A stretch of 64,000 nucleotides of DNA, taken from Drosophila pseudoobscura (taxonomy: Eukaryota; Arthropoda; Insecta; Diptera; Drosophilidae). The notes under the pieces are model-generated. The model did no database searches. It had not been told where the DNA came from and was given only the letters and a program-made list of their open reading frames with translations. Position 1 is the first letter of the stretch. Every line of letters starts with the position of its first letter. Positions 57,776-64,000 of this stretch are shown here, one piece after another. The position numbers and the translations under genes were made by a program. The stretch spans positions 25,048,001 through 25,112,000 of the forward strand of contig NC_046679.1 of assembly GCF_009870125.1 (NCBI RefSeq), in the 5' to 3' direction.

Positions 57776-58928
57776 ACCAAGAATGGATTGTGCAGAAGAT
57801 CGGATATTTCTATAATTCTAGTTTTAAATCAGTGTTTAAAGTAATTAAAGCAATTAAACTCATTCAAGCGGAAATGGACATAGCATAAAATAACACGTTG
57901 GTGTCATTCCAAAGTTATTATTCCCCCAAGGCAGGAACGATGCGTTTTCAGCTGATTATCTGTGCTGTCTTCGGATTATTCCTAGCATTCCGCATCACTA
58001 TTAACGTAAATATATGTATAATACTAATCAAGTGGACAATAGTGAACCAAGTTTTCAGGATGCTGTCATCTTCAAGTTTACGAATGCCGTGTGTGAAAGT
58101 TACAACCAATCCTGGTTCGTGTTTCACAACTGTCGTCTGAAGGCTGTCAGTCGAAGCAAAGTGTTCTTCAATATGAATGGAACGATATTACATCCGGCCA
58201 ACGATATTAAAATTCATATGCGGATTTTTAAAAAGGCAAATGGCTACAAGCCATGGCTTTTCGATGTAACATGTGATGCCTGTCTGCATTTGCGAAAGCG
58301 AAATACCCCCTTCCTATCGATAGTCTATGGGCTCTTCAAACCATATACTAACATTAATCACACATGCCCCTACGTGGTAAGAGAATATGCGTATTTCCCA
58401 ACAGTACAACATCTAAAACTCCAATACAGGGTCCACAGATTATTACAGACTTTTATCTAAGACCCGAGCTACTGCGCCTTCCCTTTCCAACGGGGGATTA
58501 TATGTTGTCGATGCAGTGGATCTTCGATAAGAAGCTCCAGTTTGATACGAACATTAGTTTTACGTACGTAGAGGATCTAATCAAGAGCAAATAGTTGGAG
58601 TTACATGCAGACGATTCCTGAAAACCAACAGATCCCAACATATGTAGAACACTAATTAAATTTAACTTGCAAGCAATTATTGTGGCGATTTCTTAAATAT
58701 ATGTATGGTTATCCGTGTTTTTTCGACTAATAGGTGAATGAAACGAAAGGGAAATAGCAACGGAAATTGGTGTCCAGTTTCGGTTAAATAAAATATGTTT
58801 GGCCAAGAACCATAGGGATGCAGTCCAAGCTGATCATCTGTGTTCATTTCCGAGTGTTCCTAGCATCAAACTTAAATCTGAACGCAAATAAGTCTTTCAG
58901 TATTAATCCAAAATTATTTTAGAGCTAC
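57110..58928. repeat. Right arm of a 1.8-kb inverted duplication
   Basis: This is the reverse complement of 34338-36118 with small differences (scattered substitutions, a few short indels). Its end at 58928 is sharp: ATTATTTTAGAGCTAC is shared, then the sequences part. It holds the intact gene at 57940-58594. Confidence 0.9.
57940..58594 (+). CDS. DUF1091 family secreted protein, intact copy J
   Basis: Exons 57940-58005, 58059-58376 and 58430-58594 give 182 residues beginning MRFQLIICAVFGLFLAF. All family motifs and splice sites are intact. Exon 2 encodes exactly the same 106 residues as copy E at 34898-35215; exon 3 differs by one residue (MLSMQW in place of MLSMRW). It lies on the opposite strand from copy E and 22.6 kb away. 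Such near-identity between inverted copies implies either a very recent duplication or gene conversion. Confidence 0.88.
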
Positions 58929-59243
58929 TACCTTTCTCAGAGACTATTCGAGCTCCTGTCATATCACACAAACACACATATCAGCCCCATCAAAGAGCGA
59001 GAAATTCCACAAACTCATGAAATTAGATAGATTGATCATATCAGCATGATTTATTTACAAATCATTTAAGAACTTAAGAACTAACCACACAACCAACAGC
59101 TACTTTTGATGTGGCGTTCCTTTCCACAACCCAGAGGATCCAGCATTCTATCGGCAATATTGAGTTGTAAGTATAGTTGGTATATAACTCGATTAGTAAA
59201 ATTACGGGAAGGGAAGGAAAAGAAAGGTGATAGTCTGTAAGTT

Positions 59244-60050
59244 CTAATATTGCCGGGTACGCTTCGGACGTCTTGAGGTCGTTTTCATAGGCTTAGCGTT
59301 AGAAGTAAGGGCATAGCGCCAAATAAATGGAACCAGAACAGCAGCCAGTGTCTGACCACCCAGTTGCGGATAAAATGTACTTTGATGGTCGTGAAACAGC
59401 AAAGGGACGAGTGTTTTGGCTGGGTTCATAGACGCTCCCGTCAGTTGGTTCTACGCTTGGCGGAAAGGAGGATTGGTCTGTTATTCTGAATCTGCTGTAA
59501 GGCTCCTCTTCTCCCTTACCCCAGCAAAACCACAAGCAGTCACTAAGAGTCCCATTCGAATTGGGGCCGAGTCGAGGCAGCTGCCATTCCTCACATCCCA
59601 CTGAGCGCACCAGCCCAGGACAAGCACCGAAGTAAGGGTGAACTCAACGGCTAAAATTTGAATGTCAGACAGGTCGGCCATCGGTTCTTGCAGACAGACA
59701 GCCGGGTAGCTCTGGTCTATGACATCCTTTGGCAGCATCGCCATCAGAAAGTAATAGCCGGCAAGGCCGCCGGCAAGCTGACAGGCCACATAGACCAGCA
59801 TCATGTCGAAGGCTATGTGGCCGAGAATGCAGCACGAAATCGAAACACTGGGATTGGTATGGGCACCCGAAACGCAGCCGAAAACATGCACCACTATCCC
59901 CACAGTCAGTCCGTATTGAAGGCTGCCAACCAAAAATCCAGTCTCCTCCGGAAAGGTCATCGCCACTCCCATGCAGCCGACTATCATCAGAAGCGCCGTG
60001 GCGGCAAACTCACCCAGAGCCCGAGATAAAGTAGTTCTATCCAGTATCAT
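59244..60050 (-). CDS. Aquaporin/MIP-family channel with altered filter residues
   Basis: Two exons (59520-60050 and 59244-59450, intron 59451-59519, phase 0) encode 245 residues, the usual aquaporin length. Six hydrophobic segments and two half-helices follow the MIP pattern: LGEFAATALLMIVGC for helix 1, SGAHTNPSVS for loop B, VEFTLTSVLVLGW for helix 4, and LTGASMNPAKTLVP for loop E. Two deviations stand out: loop B has NPS in place of NPA, and the Arg that normally follows the second NPA is Lys, in the selectivity filter. It may be an unorthodox fly aquaporin with changed permeability. The intron was inferred from GGG|GTAAGG and GCGTAG|AAC, which restore the frame. An AATAAA on the minus strand lies about 190 bp downstream. 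Confidence 0.87.
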
Positions 60051-60525
60051 CGCCGCTCGATCGTGTAAGAAGTTGAAATTGCGTGTGAGAGACGAGTGAA
60101 TTTCGACAAAAATGTAAGAGTCTTTTGAAGAAACTACTCTGAAACAGGACCCGATTGATATTTGACACCAAACTCACGGCCTGCCACATAACTCGAAGCT
60201 GAGTTCTAGCAACTAGTTCCCGGGTACACAAAAATTCAAACGTGACAAGAAACAAGTAAAAAAGAAAGAAAGACTAACTGCGACGAGTCCACAAGAAGTG
60301 TTCAAAGGATTGCTAAAATATTTCAGGTCAATTTAATAATAAATTCATACAATATTTAAAAAACACGTGATTAGAATTTAAAATAGTTAAAAGAAATAAA
60401 TTAAGTCACGGGATGAAACAATGAGTAGCAGAATGCTTTTTAAGAATGAAGTGAAAACAGGGACAAAGGCACGGTACTAAGTGGAACCGAAATAGTATAC
60501 GGTATACGGCAAAGAATAAATGAAA

Positions 60526-63425
60526 TTATTCATCAAGAATTTCTGTAATTTTGGCACTCTCGGCAAACACGTCGGGAATTTCGGCATCATCGGATCGCTC
60601 AATAATGCGATATCTCTCCGCTGCGGCCAGGCACTGAATTGCCACCTCTCTGGCCTTGGCTCGCGACTCATCCGGTAGCTGGCCGAGGCCGCTCAGCAAC
60701 TCCATAATGTCCGTCTGGAAGAGCTTCTTGGCAGTCTCCTCGCCGGAATTGATCATATTGAGTATTATGACAATGCCCCGATGCTGAACTGCAGGGCTGG
60801 GATTGGCTATCAGTGTGTGGAGTACGTCCAGCCAGCTGGAAACTGCGAATATTTTCTCACAACACTTCTCCGAAACGGAAGTGAGCATGGCCAAGGCCCC
60901 GGCACAGGCCATGGCTGTCTCCTCGTCCTCATCCTCGCAGAGAAGGGCCAGGAATTTGACGCGATCGTTTTCGCCCTCGAACATCTTGACCACGTCCCCG
61001 GACATCACCAGATTGCAAATGCATTGAGCAGCTGCTCGCGTCAGAAATACATGATCTTCCATCAGGTAGAACTCGATCCTTGACACTCCCTGCTCCTTGA
61101 CGATGCGCTGGCGGACGCTTTCGTTCATGTTGGCCAAATTGGTGAGAGCCATCAGCGCCTCAAAGTTCTCCAGTGCCGTGCAGTCCTGATGCAGCAGATT
61201 CAACAACGGCCGAATGACATCGAGAGATCTTTGGCCGCTGAACGCTACCTCTGGGTTGATGGTTATACCGATTCTGGCGAGAGCCTGGCAGGCATGCCTC
61301 TTGCCCTTCTCTGTGCCCTCGAGGGCCATGCGCAGAAGCGCCTTGACGCCGCCATCCTGGACGACCTTTCCGCGCAGCTCCTGGAGTCCACAAACTGCAT
61401 TCAGAACCCTGGCCATCAGCTCCTGCGAGTTGTGGCTCTCGGTTTTGGCCAGAGCACAGAGTGCGGTGGTGATGCCCTCGTTGGCCAGGATCGTAATACG
61501 CTTGTTTATGAAGTCCACATCGTCCAGCTCGTGCTCCTCGGGTATGTGTTGCTTCGCGAACTTGGCCAGCTCCACCATTTCAGGAACCATTTCCTGCTTC
61601 TCGTACGCATTGCACAGATTGACGAAGGTGGTTACCACTCCGTACAGACAGGACTGGTCTCCGCCGCGGGTCAGCTCCATCAGAGCGTGTATGGAGGCCT
61701 TGTCCTCGATCAGTTTCTCCTTGCATTCGGCATCGAGCGTGAGATAAGCCAGGCCATCGGCAGCCCAGCGTCGAATGTCCTTGTCCTTGCCGGGCTTGAT
61801 CAAGAAACGGCGACAGGCTTCGGCCAGCTTGAGGGCTGCCCCATCGCCAAATGGCCGAATAGCCGCATCACCTCCCCCGTAGCTGCCAAGCTTGCACAAT
61901 CCCACAAGGGCGCGGACTCGGATGGCGTCATTTTTGGAGTGGTAGAGCCGCTTGAGTATGTCCACGCCATTCTCAGAAAGAGCCTTGGCCTTGTCCTTTT
62001 TGGAGGAGGCGGCTATCAGACACTCGCATGCCACACGCTGCTGCAGCTCATCTTCTGTGGTGGCCATGGCCAAAATCATCTGCAGAATGCCTACGAAAAG
62101 ATTAGGAATCAGTTAAGTTCAATAAACACACCCCACCCTGAAGACTCACCCTCTCTGGCGATAATTTGGTTGCCAACATCCAGGGGGCCGCTCAGTAAAG
62201 CAGTTATAGTCACGATGACGCGCACCTTGGACTCCATGTCGGGCGACAGCAGCTTGTCTTTGATGAACTCGTCGATCTGTTCCACGAAGCGTAACTTGGC
62301 CTCGTCATAGTACATGTTCTCATAGACCCTGGCCAGACAGACCGACGCAATTGTAGAGGAGGACGAGGTTATCTCCATGGCACTCTCGTACTTATAGTCC
62401 TCCAACTCGGAGCACACCTCCAGGAGGCGGCACAGGCCGCGAATCTCCACCAGACGCTCGGCCCATTCTAGGGCCGCGTAGTGAATGTTTCTGGTGAGCA
62501 ACTCTATGACGGCATCCCGAGCTGCGCCAGAAATTGTGCGATCCGTGATGCTGTATACCAGACAGGTGAGCAGAGTATCGATCTCTCGATTGTTTTTCGA
62601 GCAGAGCTCCTTGTCCGGCTTGGAGTCCGCCTTGTTCTTTAGCCCGGAAAGGGCGTTGATGATGGTCTGAAGACAGTACTGGGCCGTGGCCACGCACTCC
62701 TCGTGCTTCTGGTCGAGGACACGCATAAACCAGGGCACACCCAGCTCCGTGAGCACTCCCTTGGTTCGCTCGACGCTGTTCTCGCAGAGGGCGGCCACCA
62801 CGTACACCATATTTATGTAGATCTCCTGATCCTTCTCCACTTTGGCCAGAGTGGCCACCTTGGCCACACAGTGCTCTTTGTAGAGCAGCTCAGCGCCGGT
62901 GGACTCCTTGGCGAGAACCACCAGGTTGTTGGCAGCCGAGCGTCGCTTTTCCAGGGGCGAGGTCAGGTCGAAGGTGAGATCCATCATATTCTTAACCTTG
63001 GTCGAGAGTTTGGCATTGCGGGCCACTCGCTCCTGAACAATCACATGCAATCTCTGAAGAACTGGCTGCACCGTTTTGTTGCCCGGATCTGCCTTGAACA
63101 GAGCCGTGGCATCGCGGTACGCCTCCTCGTACTTCTCCAGCGATTCGTAAGCCTGGGCGCGCCTGAAAAGAGCCTTTGGGTCGTTGGGAACCAACTTGAG
63201 TGACTCTGTGCAATCCTCGACGGCCTTCTCGAACTTTTCCAGCTTCAGGTAGGCAGCTGCGCGGTTCTTGTAGAACACCGGTAGTTCTTTGTGGGTGGCA
63301 CCCAGCTTGATGGCGTTGCTGTAGTGCTTCACTGCCTCGTCCCACTGGGAACCCTTAAAAGCCTCGTTACCCTTGTCCTTGTGGCTGCCGGCCGAGGCAT
63401 CGTCGTTGCTGATGGTGTTTGTCAT
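60526..63425 (-). CDS. unc-45: UNC-45 myosin chaperone (TPR and UCS domains)
   Basis: Exons 62150-63425 and 60526-62090 are joined across a 59-bp intron (GAG G|GTGAGT and TCGTAG|GC) and give 946 residues, the length of fly UNC-45. Residues about 15-120 form three TPRs (for example DKGNEAFKGSQWDEAVKHYS, then YKNRAAAYLKLEKFEKAVED), which in this family dock the C-terminal peptide of Hsp90. The rest consists of armadillo-like helices: a central region, then the UCS domain from about residue 520 onward, which folds and assembles the myosin motor. It is needed for muscle and cytoplasmic myosin. The protein ends KITEILDE. The gene is divergent from the DnaJ-type gene at 63872. Confidence 0.96.
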
Positions 63426-63871
63426 GGTTACACAATTTTCTGAATAAAAGGAGGATCTGATTGTACAGAAAATTTCTTTCCTATAGAGATGATCACTAGT
63501 GAATCACGATTTCTCGTACCTTCTGGCCTAAATTTCAATTTCAATAGCCAGAAACTTCTCGATCACTCACACTGCGAGGCACACACACAGATACAGACAG
63601 GCTAGAGGGAAAATCAAGCACGCTTTGAAGAAAATTTCAACCAAATGGTGCTTTGCTATGCGGCGTGTCTATATATAAATAAATTCAAAAAATCAAAAAC
63701 CAAAATAGTTGCAACAGGGTGACATTCGCCGTAGGCCGGCGACACAGCTGTTTGACAGTCAGCTTGGTGCGCAGACAGCTATCGAGATTTCAAGTTCAAT
63801 CAGCTGATTTGTTTTGCATTATTTCTGTGATATAACAAACGAGAAAAGCATATAAACAAAAGCTTAAAGCC
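63426..63871. promoter_or_regulatory. Divergent promoter region between unc-45 and a DnaJ gene
   Basis: Only 446 bp separate the two start codons, so both transcripts probably start here. E-box-like CAGCTG sites occur near 63747 and 63800. I found no perfect TATA box close to either start and no clear heat-shock element array, although NGAAN-type pieces (AGAAAATTTC near 63466 and 63630) are present. Confidence 0.5.
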
Positions 63872-64000
63872 ATGTTTCAGCATGGCCCACTATTATGGCG
63901 ACAACTCTCACGCAATCTCCACACATCCTTCAGCTCACTACAACTGAACTACTACGATGCCCTCGGCATTGGAAAGAAGTGCACTCAAAATGAAATCAAG
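63872..64000 (+). CDS. Mitochondrial-type DnaJ (J-domain) protein, 5' part only
   Basis: The frame starts MFQHGPLLWRRQ-like with an Arg/Ser-rich, acid-free leader (RQLSRNLHTSFSS), as in mitochondrial targeting sequences, then runs into NYYDALGIGKKCTQNEIK. That is the beginning of a J domain (YY-x-LGI..A/CT..EIK) ahead of its HPD motif, which lies beyond the window. The gene is cut by the window edge at codon 43. The short leader followed directly by a J domain resembles DNAJC30-type proteins, but with so little sequence this is only a suggestion. Confidence 0.75.
   Translation, partial: MFQHGPLLWRQLSRNLHTSFSSLQLNYYDALGIGKKCTQNEIK

Noticed and set aside
61189-62310. A 373-codon plus-strand open frame
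   Set aside because: It is the antisense shadow of the UNC-45 coding exon; third-position GC bias keeps the opposite strand open.

Overview
The window is Drosophila nuclear DNA. It shows short GT-AG introns, long homopolymeric His/Asn/Gln tracts, abundant microsatellites, and clear orthologs of fly genes: tacc, a RNF38/44-type RING ligase (probably murashka) and unc-45. Dispersed copies of a short element with TATACCCGA..CTCAAAATGAG ends and GTCY-rich interiors (mini-me/DINE/SGM-like) hint at the obscura group. That assignment is an inference from memory, not a search result.

Layout. Positions 1-10070 hold no recognisable gene. Positions 10071-22092 (minus) hold the complete tacc gene in ten coding exons, plus an alternative first coding exon at 22000-22092. 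Positions 22.2-25.5 kb are repeat-rich and carry a small zeste-like Myb/SANT gene (minus) whose start codon is split by an intron, and two miniature inverted-repeat elements with 7-bp target duplications. Positions 25.6-36.5 kb hold a decaying cluster of DUF1091 genes (minus): two intact genes and several pseudogenes. It is interrupted by a 3.1-kb array of a 39-bp, nearly palindromic satellite whose flanks are inverted copies of the mini-me-like element. Positions 40.2-49.1 kb (minus) hold the RING-H2 ligase gene. Positions 53.1-55.1 kb are again repeats. Positions 55.5-58.9 kb hold the other half of the DUF1091 cluster on the plus strand (two intact genes and pseudogenes). Positions 59.2-60.05 kb hold an unorthodox aquaporin-family gene (minus), 60.5-63.4 kb hold unc-45 (minus), and the right edge starts a divergent mitochondrial-type DnaJ gene.

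Most striking structure. The RING-ligase block (about 36.1-57.1 kb) is bracketed by two nearly identical inverted arms of about 1.8 kb, each with an intact DUF1091 gene. The two encoded proteins differ at only two positions out of 182. This is the footprint expected of an inversion with duplicated breakpoints, or of ongoing gene conversion between inverted copies. The satellite, the MITEs and the palindromic element ends cluster on the same side, so the 22-36 kb interval looks like a rearrangement hotspot between the tacc block and the mura/aquaporin/unc-45 block.

The housekeeping genes work in separate processes: centrosome and spindle organisation (tacc), ubiquitination (RING ligase), myosin folding with Hsp90 (unc-45), membrane transport (aquaporin) and mitochondrial J-protein function. 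The unc-45 and DnaJ pair is divergent, with 446 bp between start codons.
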